A stretch of DNA of 64,000 nucleotides from Vicinamibacterales bacterium (GCA_030680175.1 JAUXWO010000030.1:62001-126000), one strand, 5' to 3'; positions 42,108 through 53,020 are shown, counted from the stretch's first letter. The notes: generated by a model not told the origin, from the letters alone. Numbers and translations: made by a program.

Positions 42108-43424
42108 CTACAGTGGCAGCGTCAGCGTGGCGCGGCAGCCCGGGCGGTCCTGCCGGTTCTCGAGGCGGAGCGTGCCGTCGTGGGCCTCCGCGATCTGCCG
42201 GCACAGGACGAGACCGATGCCCGACCCGCCGGGCTTGGTCGTGAAGAACGGCACGAACAGGTTGGCCGTGTTCGCCAGGCCGGGTCCCTCGTCGTCCACC
42301 CAGATCTCCAGGCCGTGGCGCGTGGTGCGCCACCCGAGCGTGACCTCGCCCGCGCCGGTCTCGAGACACGCCTCGACGGCGTTGCGCACGAGGTTGATCA
42401 GCAACTGCTCGAGCTGATCCGCGTCGGCCGACACCGTGACGTCGGGCCCGGGCCGGACGTGCACGGGCACGCGGGTGTCGAGGCCGGCCACGCGCTGCGC
42501 GAGCGGCTTGAGGACGACGGGAGCGAGTCGCGGCGCCGGCAGCCGGGCCAGGCGCGCGTAGGCCGCCGTGAAGCGCGAGAGCGCGTCGGTACGCGACGCA
42601 ATCACCTGGAGGCCGCGTTCCACGTCCTCGCGCCAGTCGTCGGGGAGCGGGTCGCGATGGAGCATCGCCTCGAGGCTGCCCGCGATGGACTTGATGGGAC
42701 CGAGTGAGTTGCCGAGCTCGTGACCGATCACGCGAATCAGGCGCTGCCACGCCTGCCGCTCCTGATCGCGGAGCGGGCGGCTGACGTCCGACAGCACCAG
42801 CAGCGTGTGCGCCTGGCCTTCCAGCCGGAAGCGCGTCCGCCGCACCTCCCACCGCCCGTTGGTGCCGGCGAGCGTCACGTCGACGACCCGCGGGGAATCG
42901 GCGAACCAGCCGGTGATGTCGAGGGCCTCGGCGGTCCGTCCGAGCATCTGCTCCTTGGGGCGTCCCATCAGCCGTTCGCCGGTCCGGTTGACGAGCCGCA
43001 GGTGCTGGCCGGGGTCGAACGCGAAGATCGCGACATCGATCTGCTCCATCACCGTGCGGAGCAGCGCCGTGGCCTCGACGGCGCCGAGCCGCTGCTGGTG
43101 CAGGGTCTCGGCCAGTGCGTTGACCTCGACCATCACGGCGCCGAGCGGGTCGTCGCGATCGGGGGTGCGGCCGCGAATCGAGAAGTCGTCCTCGCGCATG
43201 GCCGCGAGCAGATTCGCGAGCGTCTGCAGTGGCAGGATGACGCGTCCGCGCAGCGACGCGGCAAAGCCCACGAGGCAGGTGACGATGAGGACGGTGAGCG
43301 TCCACTGCACCTTGGCGGTGTAGCCGCCGGTCCAGAGGATGACCAGGGAGGTGATCGCGCCGGGCAGGCCCGCGCCGAGCGCGAGGACGAGAATCTGCTG
43401 ATCGTGGGTCAGGCGGCGCAGCAC
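42108..43424 (-). CDS. Membrane sensor histidine kinase (NtrY-like)
   Basis: A 438-residue kinase. Two N-terminal transmembrane segments (about 10-31 and 42-58) with almost no periplasmic loop are followed by a HAMP-like helix pair, a PAS domain (about 120-215) and the phospho-acceptor H235 in VIGHELGNSLGPI. The ATPase domain has NLVRNAVEA, DDEGPGL and GSGIGLVLCRQI. A membrane or cytoplasmic signal is likely. It is downstream of a sigma-54 response regulator gene and probably phosphorylates it. A repeat element separates the two genes. Confidence 0.9.
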   Translation of the reverse strand: MLRRLTHDQQILVLALGAGLPGAITSLVILWTGGYTAKVQWTLTVLIVTCLVGFAASLRGRVILPLQTLANLLAAMREDDFSIRGRTPDRDDPLGAVMVEVNALAETLHQQRLGAVEATALLRTVMEQIDVAIFAFDPGQHLRLVNRTGERLMGRPKEQMLGRTAEALDITGWFADSPRVVDVTLAGTNGRWEVRRTRFRLEGQAHTLLVLSDVSRPLRDQERQAWQRLIRVIGHELGNSLGPIKSIAGSLEAMLHRDPLPDDWREDVERGLQVIASRTDALSRFTAAYARLARLPAPRLAPVVLKPLAQRVAGLDTRVPVHVRPGPDVTVSADADQLEQLLINLVRNAVEACLETGAGEVTLGWRTTRHGLEIWVDDEGPGLANTANLFVPFFTTKPGGSGIGLVLCRQIAEAHDGTLRLENRQDRPGCRATLTLPL

Positions 43425-43452
43425 AGGGGGATTCTACGCGGGGAACGGGTGA

Positions 43453-43672
43453 CGACGTACAAACACGAAGGTCACGAAGGCCACGAAGACGCACGAAAAA
43501 CGCTCTTCTCTGACCCGGTCTTCGAAACGGGTGGCCCCGAAGTACCTTTCTTCGTGCGTCCTTCGTTTCTTCCCGCCTCCGCTCGCCTTAGTATCGTGCG
43601 AGCTTCGGCGAGGTCACGCCGTAGCGGCCTTCGGCCGCGGAGGCGGACGTGTCCTTCGTGTTTGTCCGTGCC
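43453..43672. repeat. CACGAAG-type inverted-repeat element, copy 2 (with 78-bp module)
   Basis: The left arm (43454-43499) reads ACGTACAAACACGAAGGTCA and continues in CACGAAGGC units. The right arm ends CCTTCGTGTTTGTCCGTG just before the regulator's stop codon (43673-43675). The core 43501-43560 resembles copy 1 in inverted orientation. A 78-bp module (43572-43649) bounded by CCCGCCTC and GAGGCGGACG matches 51214-51291 inverted, with 8 differences by hand count. No gene is visible in this 248-base spacer. Confidence 0.82.
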
Positions 43673-45023
<1,351 letters not shown>

Positions 45024-45034
<11 letters not shown>

Positions 45035-45692
45035 CGACGACCCAGCCGTCCTTCAGTCGAATGACCCGCCGGCCGAACGCGGCGTTGGCCTCGGAGTGCG
45101 TCACCTGGACGATGGTGGTGCCGGCGTCGTTGAGGCGGGCGAAAAGCTCCATGATCTCGCGGCCCTGGTCCGAGTGCAGGTTGCCCGTGGGCTCGTCGGC
45201 GAGGATCAGGCTGGGCTTCGCCACGACCGCGCGGGCAATCGCCACGAGCTGCTGCTGCCCGCCCGAGAGCTGGTTCGGGTAGAGGTCCTTCTTGCCGACG
45301 ATGTTGAAGCGGTCGAGGATGTCGGCGACCATGCCCTCGCGCTCGGCCTTCTTCACATCGCGGTACGACAGCGGCAGGTCGATGTTCTCGTAGACCGTCA
45401 GGTTGTCGAGCAGGTGATAGCTCTGGAAGACGAAGCCGATGTGCTGCTTCTGCAGCTTCATCCGGTCCTTGGCCGAGAGCTGGTGGACGGGGTGCTCCGC
45501 CAGCCAGTACTCGCCGTTCCAGGCGCTGTCGTGCATCCCCATGATGTGGAGCAGGGTGCTCTTGCCGGCCCCCGAGGGCCCCATGATGGACACGAACTCG
45601 CCCGGCTGGATGTCCACGTTGACGCGGCGCAGCACGAACGTCTGGCTCAGGCCGTGGCGATAGGACTTCTCGATGTTGCGCAGCTTGATCAT
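45024..45692 (-). CDS. ABC transporter ATPase, MacB/LolD type
   Basis: A 222-residue stand-alone ATPase. Walker A is GPSGAGKST (38-46), the signature LSGGQQQLVAIARAVV and Walker [17 protein letters not shown], where GNLHS is typical of MacB/LolD ATPases. It would power an FtsX-type permease exporting lipoproteins or toxic compounds. No permease gene is adjacent. It overlaps the regulator gene downstream, while the 310-base upstream spacer is filled mostly by repeats. Confidence 0.9.
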
Positions 45693-45717
45693 GGGGTGGG
45701 CGGGGGGCGTGGGTCGT

Positions 45718-45801
45718 GGGTAGTAGGTAGTGGGTAGTAGGTAGTAGGTAGTAGGTAGTGGGTAGTGGGTAGTGGGTAGTGGGTAGTAGGTAGTAGGTAG
45801 T
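45718..45801. repeat. 7-bp tandem repeat array (GGGTAGT/AGGTAGT type)
   Basis: Twelve uninterrupted heptamers alternate GGGTAGT and AGGTAGT, starting 25 bases upstream of the ATPase ATG on the other strand. Together with 45954-46002 it occupies the 310-base spacer between the two ATPase genes. The bases between the arrays (about 45805-45950) contain no supported gene. The unit matches the later part of the 9629-9765 array. Confidence 0.9.
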
Positions 45802-45953
45802 GGGGCGTGGCTGTGAGTCGGGGGTGGAGGACTCCTGGGTCACGGCTGGGGGTGGGCCGGCCGTGAGGAGGCGATCATACCCGAAGGCACCGGAACGGCT
45901 CCACCCGGCGCGCGCCTCCGCCCGATCCCCACGGACCGGGCGTCAGACGCACC

Positions 45954-46002
45954 ACCCACGACCCACGACCCACGACCCACGACCCACCACCCACCACCCA
46001 CC
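45954..46002. repeat. 7-bp tandem repeat array (ACCCACG/ACCCACC type)
   Basis: Four ACCCACG and three ACCCACC units end exactly at the stop codon (CTA, 46003-46005 on the plus strand) of the upstream ATPase gene. Read on the other strand the unit is CGTGGGT, close to the GTGGGTCGTGGG that precedes the 45718 array. The two arrays are therefore partly inverted copies and could pair. Confidence 0.88.
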
Positions 46003-46704
<702 letters not shown>

Positions 46705-46741
46705 CGTGGCTCCCTCAGTGATGTTCCGGTGATGTTCCCGA

Positions 46742-48010
46742 CTACCGCAGGCGGACGCGGTCGAACGCGTCCCAGGCTGACATGTCCGACAACACGACCT
46801 GGTCGCCCTCGGCCAGGCCGGTCATGATCTCGATGGTGTTCACGGAGCTGCGTCCGAGCTGGACCTGCACGCGCATCGCTTCGCCCGTCTGCGGGTCGAG
46901 GCGGAAGAGGCCGACGGTGCTCTGTTCCTGGCCGAACGCGGGCCGCCCGACGTTCAGCACGTTGTCGAGGCGCTCGAGTTCGATGGTGCCGTCGACGCTC
47001 AGGTCGGGGCGGGCGCCGCGCGGCAGATCGCCCGTCAGCTCGATGTCCACCGTGACGGTGCCGGCCTGCGCCGCCGGGTCGATGCGCGACACGCGGCCGG
47101 GGATGATGCCGTTGCGGGTGTCGACCTGCGCCATCTGGCCGATCGTCAGGTCGCGCGCCTGCGTTTCCGCGATGCGCAGTTCGGCCTTGAGCCGCGTCGG
47201 GTCGGCCACCCGGGCGAGGTTGGTGCCCGGCGCCACCTGCTGGCCGACCGCGACCGAGACCTGCTCCAGCACGCCGTGCATGCCGGCCCGGACGCGGAGC
47301 TGATCCACCTGCGAGCGGCGCAGGTTGTAGAGCGAGCGCATCTGATCGATGCGCGCGCGCTGGGCGCGCAGCTGCGCTTCCACGGATTCCTCGGAGACCT
47401 GCACGCGCTGCTGCTCAAGCTTGTGACGCGTGGCCAGCGACTCGGCGCGGACGGTGGACTGACGGGCGACCAGGCTGGAGACGAGCCCGTCCTTGGCCAG
47501 GTCCTCGTTCACCTCGCGTTCGAGCTGCGCCTGCTGGTAGTCGGCTTCGACCGCGGCCGCGACGCCGCGTTGGGTGAGCCGGTCGGTCTGCAGCCGCGCC
47601 TCGAGGCCGGCGTAGTCGGCCTCGGCGCCGCGCAGCTGCTGCTCGGCGTCCGACAGCTGCTGCTGCAGCTGCTGGTCGCTCAGCTCGAGGATGATGGAGT
47701 CGGGCTCGACGACGGCGCCCGGGCGGAGCACGATGCGCTCGACCTGCCCCTGCGAGACGGCGGGGATCTGCCGCCGGGCCTCGTCGACCGGCACCAGCGT
47801 GCCGAGGCCGCGCACCTGGCGCAGCATGTCGCCGCGCTTGACGGTGTCAATCCAGACGGTGGCGCGATCCACCGTCGGGGCCGCCGGCTGCAGGCGGGCG
47901 AGCACGACCGAGACCAGACCAACGACGAGCACGCCGACGACCGCAAACGCGATCTGGCGCATTTTCTTCTGCCGGGCGACCGAGGCGGGGCGCTGAATGT
48001 CCATTGCCAT
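46742..48010 (-). CDS. Periplasmic adaptor (MacA/HlyD family)
   Basis: A 422-residue membrane fusion protein. One N-terminal transmembrane helix (about 20-40) anchors it. A lipoyl-like half-motif surrounds a long alpha-hairpin (about 100-215: QQLQQQLSDAEQQLRGAEAD and later heptads). The beta-barrel and membrane-proximal domains follow (VDTRNGIIPGRVSRIDPAAQ). It should bridge an inner-membrane ABC permease to an outer-membrane channel. It is the first gene of the efflux operon, ahead of two ATPase genes. Confidence 0.88.
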   Translation of the reverse strand: MAMDIQRPASVARQKKMRQIAFAVVGVLVVGLVSVVLARLQPAAPTVDRATVWIDTVKRGDMLRQVRGLGTLVPVDEARRQIPAVSQGQVERIVLRPGAVVEPDSIILELSDQQLQQQLSDAEQQLRGAEADYAGLEARLQTDRLTQRGVAAAVEADYQQAQLEREVNEDLAKDGLVSSLVARQSTVRAESLATRHKLEQQRVQVSEESVEAQLRAQRARIDQMRSLYNLRRSQVDQLRVRAGMHGVLEQVSVAVGQQVAPGTNLARVADPTRLKAELRIAETQARDLTIGQMAQVDTRNGIIPGRVSRIDPAAQAGTVTVDIELTGDLPRGARPDLSVDGTIELERLDNVLNVGRPAFGQEQSTVGLFRLDPQTGEAMRVQVQLGRSSVNTIEIMTGLAEGDQVVLSDMSAWDAFDRVRLR

Positions 48011-48076
48011 AACGTTGTTCGTTGCTTAGACGAGAGTGACGGCCCAAAAAGATGACATGCGGTTCGGTGAAGCTAT

Positions 48077-48092
48077 CTCAAAGCCCGTGCCA
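48077..48092 (-). promoter_or_regulatory. Weak sigma-54-like promoter candidate before the adaptor gene
   Basis: On the minus strand TGGCACG (48086-48092) matches the -24 box exactly. The 4-base spacer is correct, but the -12 box reads TTGAG instead of TTGCA/TTGCT. A start near 48066 would leave about 55 bases of leader. The operon encodes a sigma-54 activator, which makes the match more interesting, but the -12 mismatch keeps it uncertain. The remainder of the 320-base spacer holds an inverted repeat (48201-48226) and no gene. Confidence 0.3.
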
Positions 48093-48200
48093 CGAGACTG
48101 CTCACTGCAACTGACTGATATAACGATGGTTGGCGCTGCGAGGTTCCGTGGGTTCACGGCGGCGTGTGTTCGATTACGGGACGCCACGACCGCGAGCGGA

Positions 48201-48226
48201 ACACGGCCGGTTCCGTTTGGCCGTGT
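48201..48226. promoter_or_regulatory. Inverted repeat ACACGGCC-N10-GGCCGTGT
   Basis: Perfect 8-bp arms (48201-48208 and 48219-48226) lie about 110 bases upstream of the possible -24 box. This is a distance typical of enhancer sites for NtrC-type activators. It could equally serve as an operator for the divergent region or form a hairpin. Confidence 0.35.
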
Positions 48227-48330
48227 GACCGAAATGTTACGCCCAGGTCGCCCGTTCGTCACGTCGCCCCCCTAATCCTCCGGCACCGGCCGCGCCGATG
48301 GCGCTGGCGCTCGGAGGCGACGCGGGGCGG

Positions 48331-49443
48331 CTACGCCCGTGGGCCGACGACCTCCCGGAAGAGTGCCGGTTCGGTCACGCCCTCCGAGATGATGGCCAGG
48401 GCCCGTGTCGCGGGGGAGATCGCGAGGGCCGCGCGCACGCCGGCCAGCGCGGCGTCCTCGCCGAGCGCCAGAAGCGCCCCGACCCCGGCGGCGCCCGAGG
48501 GGCCCGCCTCGATCGTCGGGTCCGCGCCCGGCGGACGCGCCAGCCGCCGCATCGCTTCGCACGCCCACCCGTCGTCGATCGCGAGGTAGGCATCGAACGA
48601 CGAGGCCACCACCGGGAACGCCGTCGTCGACACCTCGCCGCAGCGCAGGCCGCCCATGATCGTGTCGAGCGGTCCCGCAATGGCCACCGGGCGGCCGTGG
48701 CGGACGGACTGCTGCAGGCAGGCGGCGTCGAGCGGCTCCACGCAGACGAGGCGCGGACGCGGGAGGTCCTGCCTCAGCGCCCACCAGCTCGCGACCGCGC
48801 CGGCGAGTCCCCCGACGCCGCCCTGCACGACCACCAGGTCGGGCGGCGCCTCGCCCCACGCGGACGCGCATTCGTCCATCATGCGGGTGTAGCCCTGCAT
48901 GATGAGCCGCGGGATCTCGTCGTAGCCGGCCCAGCCGGTGTCGGACACCACCAGCCATCCGTGCCGCGCGGCCTCCTCGGCCGCGACGCGGACGGCATCG
49001 TCGTAGCTCCCGTTGATGCGGACGATGGTCGCGCCCTCACCGGCGATGGCGTCGGCACGCGCCTGGGCGACGCGTGCGCCGACGTAGACGCGCGCGGCGA
49101 GGCCCGCCTCGCGTGCCGCCCGGGCCACGGCGCGGCCGTGGTTGCCCTCGCTCGCGCAGACGATCGTGGTCCCCGCCTGCAGCCGGCCGGCGCGGGCGAG
49201 GGCGGCGAGGGCAAAGGGTGCGCCGAGGCCCTTGAACGCGGGCAGGCCGAAGCGCGCGGTCTCGTCCTTGAGCCAGAGCCCCCCGAGCCCGAGGGCCGCC
49301 CCAAGCGCCGGGGCGTCGCGGAGCGGCGTCGGCGGCAGGTCGGGCCGCCCCTCGAAGTACGCGCGGACGGCGGCCAGTTCCTCGCGGCTGAAGAGGCCGC
49401 GGGGCGCGAGGGGGGCGACGAGATGGGGGAGGCTTGGGCGCAT
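48331..49443 (-). CDS. Diaminopropionate ammonia-lyase
   Basis: A PLP enzyme that splits 2,3-diaminopropionate (D or L) into pyruvate and two ammonia. The 370 residues have the PLP Lys71 in PAFKGLGAP, the glycine loop SEGNHGRAVARAA, VVQGGVGGLAGAVASWW and the C-terminal GPSGAAGVGALL. These match the YgeX/DpaL branch of the tryptophan-synthase-beta family rather than threonine synthase. ATG 49443 is divergent from an N-acyl-D-amino-acid deacylase-like gene only 57 bases away, so the pair may share regulation. Confidence 0.87.
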   Translation of the reverse strand: MRPSLPHLVAPLAPRGLFSREELAAVRAYFEGRPDLPPTPLRDAPALGAALGLGGLWLKDETARFGLPAFKGLGAPFALAALARAGRLQAGTTIVCASEGNHGRAVARAAREAGLAARVYVGARVAQARADAIAGEGATIVRINGSYDDAVRVAAEEAARHGWLVVSDTGWAGYDEIPRLIMQGYTRMMDECASAWGEAPPDLVVVQGGVGGLAGAVASWWALRQDLPRPRLVCVEPLDAACLQQSVRHGRPVAIAGPLDTIMGGLRCGEVSTTAFPVVASSFDAYLAIDDGWACEAMRRLARPPGADPTIEAGPSGAAGVGALLALGEDAALAGVRAALAISPATRALAIISEGVTEPALFREVVGPRA

Positions 49444-49500
49444 GCGTCTGGGGTGATTGTGAGGACGGCTCTGCCGGGAACGAATTATAGTGGCCTTCGG

Positions 49501-51186
49501 ATGAGCCTGACCGTTCGCGCACGGCGTGTGGGTTCCTGCCTGCTGCTCTGGCTGCTGGCGGGCGTGGCGTGCCAGCCGCCGGTGCGCTACGACCTCGTCG
49601 TGCGCGGCGGCGCCCTCATCGACGGCACCGGCGCCGCGGCGCGGCCCGCCGACATCGGCATCCGCGGCGACCGTATCGTCGCGATCGGAGATCTGGGTGC
49701 GGTGCCCGCCGGCCAGACGATCAACGCCGCGGGCTTCGTCGTCGCCCCCGGCTTCATCGACGTGCAGGGCCAGTCGGGCACGACGCTGCTGCTCGATGGG
49801 CACGGCGAGAGCCATCTGCGACAGGGCATCACGAGCGAGGTGATCGGCGAGGCGAGTTCGCCGGCGTTCTGGACGCCGGAGACGGCGGACGCCGACCAGC
49901 TGCGCGCGTTCGGCCTCACGCACGACTGGACCGATCTGGACGGCTACTTCCGCCGCCTCGAGGAGCGCGGCATCGCCATTAACCTCGCCACGCTCGTGCC
50001 GGCGACGATGGCGCGCCGGCAGGTGATGGGGCTCGAGAACCGCGCGGCCACCGCCGAGGAACTGGCGGCGATGGAGGCGTTTGTCGACCAGGCGATGCGC
50101 GCCGGTGCGGTCGGGCTGTCGAGCGCGCTCATCTACCCGCCGGGATCGTTTGCGTCGACCGAGGAACTGATTGCGCTGGCCCGCGTCGCGGCGCGCCATC
50201 GCGGCATCTACGCCACGCACATCAGGGGCGAGAGCTTCAACCTGTTCGAGGCGCTCGACGAAGCGTTCCTGATCGGCCGCGAGGCGGCCGTGCCGGTCGT
50301 CATCTTTCACCTCAAGGTCGCGGCGCAGCGGAACTGGGGACGGATGGGCGAGGTGCTGGCGAAGTTCCGCGAGGCGGACACCGCCGGCCAGCGCGTCTCG
50401 GCGACGATGTATCCCTATACGGCCGGGGGCACGGGCCTGGCCGCCGCGCTGCCGCTCTGGGTGCAGGAGGGCGGGCGCGAGGCCATGATGGCGCGGCTTG
50501 CGGACCCCGGGGTGCGGACCCGGGCGCGCGCGGAGATCGAAACGACGATCGACGGCTGGGAGAACCTGATCCTCGCGTCGACGTTCGAGGGGATCCAGGT
50601 GGCGTCGGTGCCGCGCGAATCCGACGGGAGCGTGGTGGGGAAGCGCATCGCCGAGGTCGCGCGCGAGCGCGGCGAGGATCCCTGGGACACGTTCTTCGGG
50701 TTGCTCCTCTCCACGGGCGGGCGCGTCGGCGCGCTGTACCACATGATGAGCGAGGAGGACGTCGCGGCGGGGCTGCGTCTGGCCTCGGTCTCCATCGGCA
50801 CCGACGCGGCGGCGCTGCGCGCCGAGGGCGCGCTGGCGCAAGGGCAACCGCATCCGCGTGCGTATGGGACGTTCCCGCGCGTCCTCGGCAAGTATGTCCG
50901 CGAGGACGGCGTCCTCCACCTCGAGGAAGCGATCCGCCGGATGACGAGCGTCGCGGCCACGCAGTTCGGCCTCGTTCGTCGCGGGATCGTGCGGGAGGGG
51001 TACTTCGCGGACCTGGTCGTCTTCGATCCCGCGACCGTGGCCGATCGCGCCACGTTCGAGCGGCCCCATCAGTACCCCGTCGGGATCCACCACGTGATCG
51101 TCAACGGCGTGCCGGTGCTGACGCCGGAAGGCCTGACGGGCGCCCGCCCGGGCCGGGGCCTCTACGGCCGCGGCCGCGGCCGTTGA
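49501..51186 (+). CDS. N-acyl-D-amino-acid deacylase-like amidohydrolase, exported
   Basis: A 561-residue amidohydrolase of the D-aminoacylase type. A hydrophobic N-terminus ends at Cys24 (LLAGVACQPP), suggesting a lipoprotein, though the lipobox is not ideal. The barrel starts at APGFIDVQGQSGTTL. Here the usual HxH metal motif is replaced by Q89-G-Q91, as in a known GQS-type subgroup. The lysine strand (VVIFHLKVAAQRNWG), the Tyr-rich ATMYPYTAGGTGLAA and a late ADLVVFDP are present. It may deacylate D-amino-acid derivatives. ATG 49501 is divergent from the lyase gene. Confidence 0.82.
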   Translation: MSLTVRARRVGSCLLLWLLAGVACQPPVRYDLVVRGGALIDGTGAAARPADIGIRGDRIVAIGDLGAVPAGQTINAAGFVVAPGFIDVQGQSGTTLLLDGHGESHLRQGITSEVIGEASSPAFWTPETADADQLRAFGLTHDWTDLDGYFRRLEERGIAINLATLVPATMARRQVMGLENRAATAEELAAMEAFVDQAMRAGAVGLSSALIYPPGSFASTEELIALARVAARHRGIYATHIRGESFNLFEALDEAFLIGREAAVPVVIFHLKVAAQRNWGRMGEVLAKFREADTAGQRVSATMYPYTAGGTGLAAALPLWVQEGGREAMMARLADPGVRTRARAEIETTIDGWENLILASTFEGIQVASVPRESDGSVVGKRIAEVARERGEDPWDTFFGLLLSTGGRVGALYHMMSEEDVAAGLRLASVSIGTDAAALRAEGALAQGQPHPRAYGTFPRVLGKYVREDGVLHLEEAIRRMTSVAATQFGLVRRGIVREGYFADLVVFDPATVADRATFERPHQYPVGIHHVIVNGVPVLTPEGLTGARPGRGLYGRGRGR

Positions 51187-51192
51187 ACGCGT

Positions 51193-51330
51193 CACGTACA
51201 AACACGAAGGACACGTCCGCCTCTGCGGCCAGAGGCCGCTACGGCGTGACCTCGCCGAAGCTCGCCTGATACCGAGGCGAGCCGAGGCGGGAAGGCCAGA
51301 AAGACGCACGAAAAGCCATTCTCAACGTTC
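51193..51330. repeat. CACGAAG-type element, copy 3 (with 78-bp module)
   Basis: Starting 6 bases after the deacylase stop, CACGTACAAACACGAAGGAC is followed directly by the 78-bp module (51214-51291: CGTCCGCCTC to GAGGCGGG). CACGAAAAGCC-like sequence then follows. The module sits inside the CACGAAG arm, as in copy 2. Together with copy 4 it fills the 384-base convergent spacer, where no gene is visible. Confidence 0.78.
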
Positions 51331-51351
51331 GCAGCGACGGCGCCCGCTGAT

Positions 51352-51570
51352 CACGTACGCACAAACACGAAGGACACGAAGGCCACGAAGACCGACGAGA
51401 GGTTCATTTCGACGATCCGGTCTTCAACAAGATCCTGAAACGCAGTGACTCCTCGCGCGGGCCTTCCGGTCGCTTCGAACGTATCAATCCGGGGATCACG
51501 GTCCCGAACCGGATCGTTGAGAAGAAACGTCGTCGTGCGCCTTCGTGTCCTTCGTGTTTGTACGTGTCAG
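51352..51570. repeat. CACGAAG-type inverted-repeat element, copy 4
   Basis: The left arm (51361-51395) reads ACAAACACGAAGGACACGAA then GGCCACGAAGACC. The right arm (51537-51567) reads CGCCTTCGTGTCCTTCGTGT then TTGTACGTG and ends next to the amidohydrolase stop codon. The core of about 140 bases differs from copies 1 and 2 except for a short CCGGTCTTC similarity. It probably forms a long stem between two convergent genes. Confidence 0.78.
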
Positions 51571-52857
51571 TCAGCGCACGACGCGGACGCCGCCGATCCA
51601 GACGCTGTCGATCGCCCGCAGGTGCCGGATGTCGTCGAGCGGGTTGCGGTCGAGGACGATCAGGTCGGCGGTCACGCCGGGTTCGATGCTGCCGAGCTGT
51701 CCCGCCTTGTCCCAGCAGCGCGCCGCATCGCCCGTGGCCGAGACGATCGCCTGCATCGGGGTGAGGCCGGCTTCCACCATCATCTCGAGCTCGAGGTGCT
51801 CGAAGAATCCCTGGAAGCGCGCCGGCGGCCCGCTGTCGGTGCCGAAGGCGATGCGCACCCCGGCATCGGCGAGCCGCTTCAGGTTGCGCGTGGCCACGGC
51901 GAGCCCCGCCTTGTACTGCTGGCCCATCGCCGAGGCGGGGCTGGCCCGCAGCGCGGCCTGGCGCGCCGGGTCCGCGAGCTGCCGCGCGACCTCGCCGTCC
52001 ACGCCCTTCAGGAAGAACGGGTCGTTCACCCAGGGCGGCGTGCTGTCGTAGATGAACGTCGAGAGCTCGCGCGTGAGCGTGGGGCAGTAGCAGACGTCAC
52101 GCGCCTTCAGGTCACGGATGAAGCGGTCGTCGACGGGCACGTCGCGCACGCTGTGCCCGATGAACGCCGCGCCTGCGTCGAGCAGCGCCTGCGCGTCGGC
52201 GAGATAGAAGATGTGCACGGCGAGCGGCAGCCCGTGCGCGTTGGCGCGCTGCAGCACGGCGCGCCACGCCTCCGGCGGCATCTTCGGCGAGCGGCCGAGG
52301 TTGTCGTCGACGCGAATCTTGAGCAGGTCCGGTTTCCACGCGGCCACGCGGTCGGCGTGCGCGCCGGCCTCCTCGGCGGTGCGGCCCGTGATCACCTCGC
52401 CGCCGACGAACAGCCGCGCCCGGTTGAGCGTGGCGCCGCCCTGCTCGTTGCGGAGCACGAACCCGGCCTCGCGGTCGTCGCCGAGGCTGAACACGGTCGT
52501 CACGCCGTAGTCGGCGTAGGTGCGCAGCTGCCGTTCGAGGTTCTCGCGCGTGTAGAACGCCGGGTTCGACTGCAGGCCGTCGGTGGCCGCGACGTGCCCG
52601 TGGGCGTTGATGAGCCCCGGCATCAGCGTCTTGCCGGTCAGGTCGATCCGCGTGGCGCCTTCAGGGACGGGCACGGCGGCGGCGGCGCCGACGGTGCGGA
52701 TCTGCCCGTCGCGCACGATGACCGTGGCGTTCTCGAGCACGCGGCCGGTGCCGTCGATCACGCGGCCGCCGACGAAGGCCGTGGTCTGCGCGCCGGCCGG
52801 CGCGGCGATGCCGGCGGCCACGAGGAAGGCGAGGAGGACGTTCAGACGCATCTGCAT
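51571..52857 (-). CDS. Exported amidohydrolase (imidazolonepropionase-like)
   Basis: The 428-residue protein has a cleavable signal peptide (LLAFLVAAGIAAPAGA, cut near residue 23). The metal barrel includes the HxH site in MPGLINAHGHVAA (H86, H88), a central KIRVDDN segment, later His in GLPLAVHIFYL and FIGHSVRD, and the Asp in IAFGTDSGPP. It should hydrolyse a cyclic amide or peptide-like bond in the periplasm; the substrate is unknown. ATG 52857 or 52851 fits the signal peptide better than the longer open frame. Confidence 0.85.
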   Translation of the reverse strand: MQMRLNVLLAFLVAAGIAAPAGAQTTAFVGGRVIDGTGRVLENATVIVRDGQIRTVGAAAAVPVPEGATRIDLTGKTLMPGLINAHGHVAATDGLQSNPAFYTRENLERQLRTYADYGVTTVFSLGDDREAGFVLRNEQGGATLNRARLFVGGEVITGRTAEEAGAHADRVAAWKPDLLKIRVDDNLGRSPKMPPEAWRAVLQRANAHGLPLAVHIFYLADAQALLDAGAAFIGHSVRDVPVDDRFIRDLKARDVCYCPTLTRELSTFIYDSTPPWVNDPFFLKGVDGEVARQLADPARQAALRASPASAMGQQYKAGLAVATRNLKRLADAGVRIAFGTDSGPPARFQGFFEHLELEMMVEAGLTPMQAIVSATGDAARCWDKAGQLGSIEPGVTADLIVLDRNPLDDIRHLRAIDSVWIGGVRVVR

Positions 52858-52909
52858 GGGCCGAAGCGTAGCATCCGGGACGTGGCGTTGTCGCGGGGGC
52901 CGCACCTGC

Positions 52910-53020
52910 CTGGTGGAGTGTCGTCGACGATCCACGACCGGGCCTTCCGTTGGGCGGCCCGCGGAATCGCGGTTGAGCAGAGGCGCTGGTAGTACCTCTT
53001 CAGTCGAGACACTCCACTAG
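52910..53020. repeat. 111-bp terminal-inverted-repeat element, copy 2
   Basis: The unit starts CTGGTGGAGTGTCGTCGACG and ends TCGAGACACTCCACTAG. Its reverse complement aligns over the full 111 bp with 35554-35664 and about 13 differences. The final CTAG provides the stop codon (53017-53019) of the HDOD gene. The two copies are in opposite orientation. Confidence 0.85.

Noticed and set aside
48298-51309. Very long open frames on both strands (over 950 codons each) covering the lyase and deacylase genes
   Set aside because: Each is the real gene plus a stop-free shadow of its neighbour, a normal effect of very high G+C. Protein motifs and starts support two separate divergent genes.
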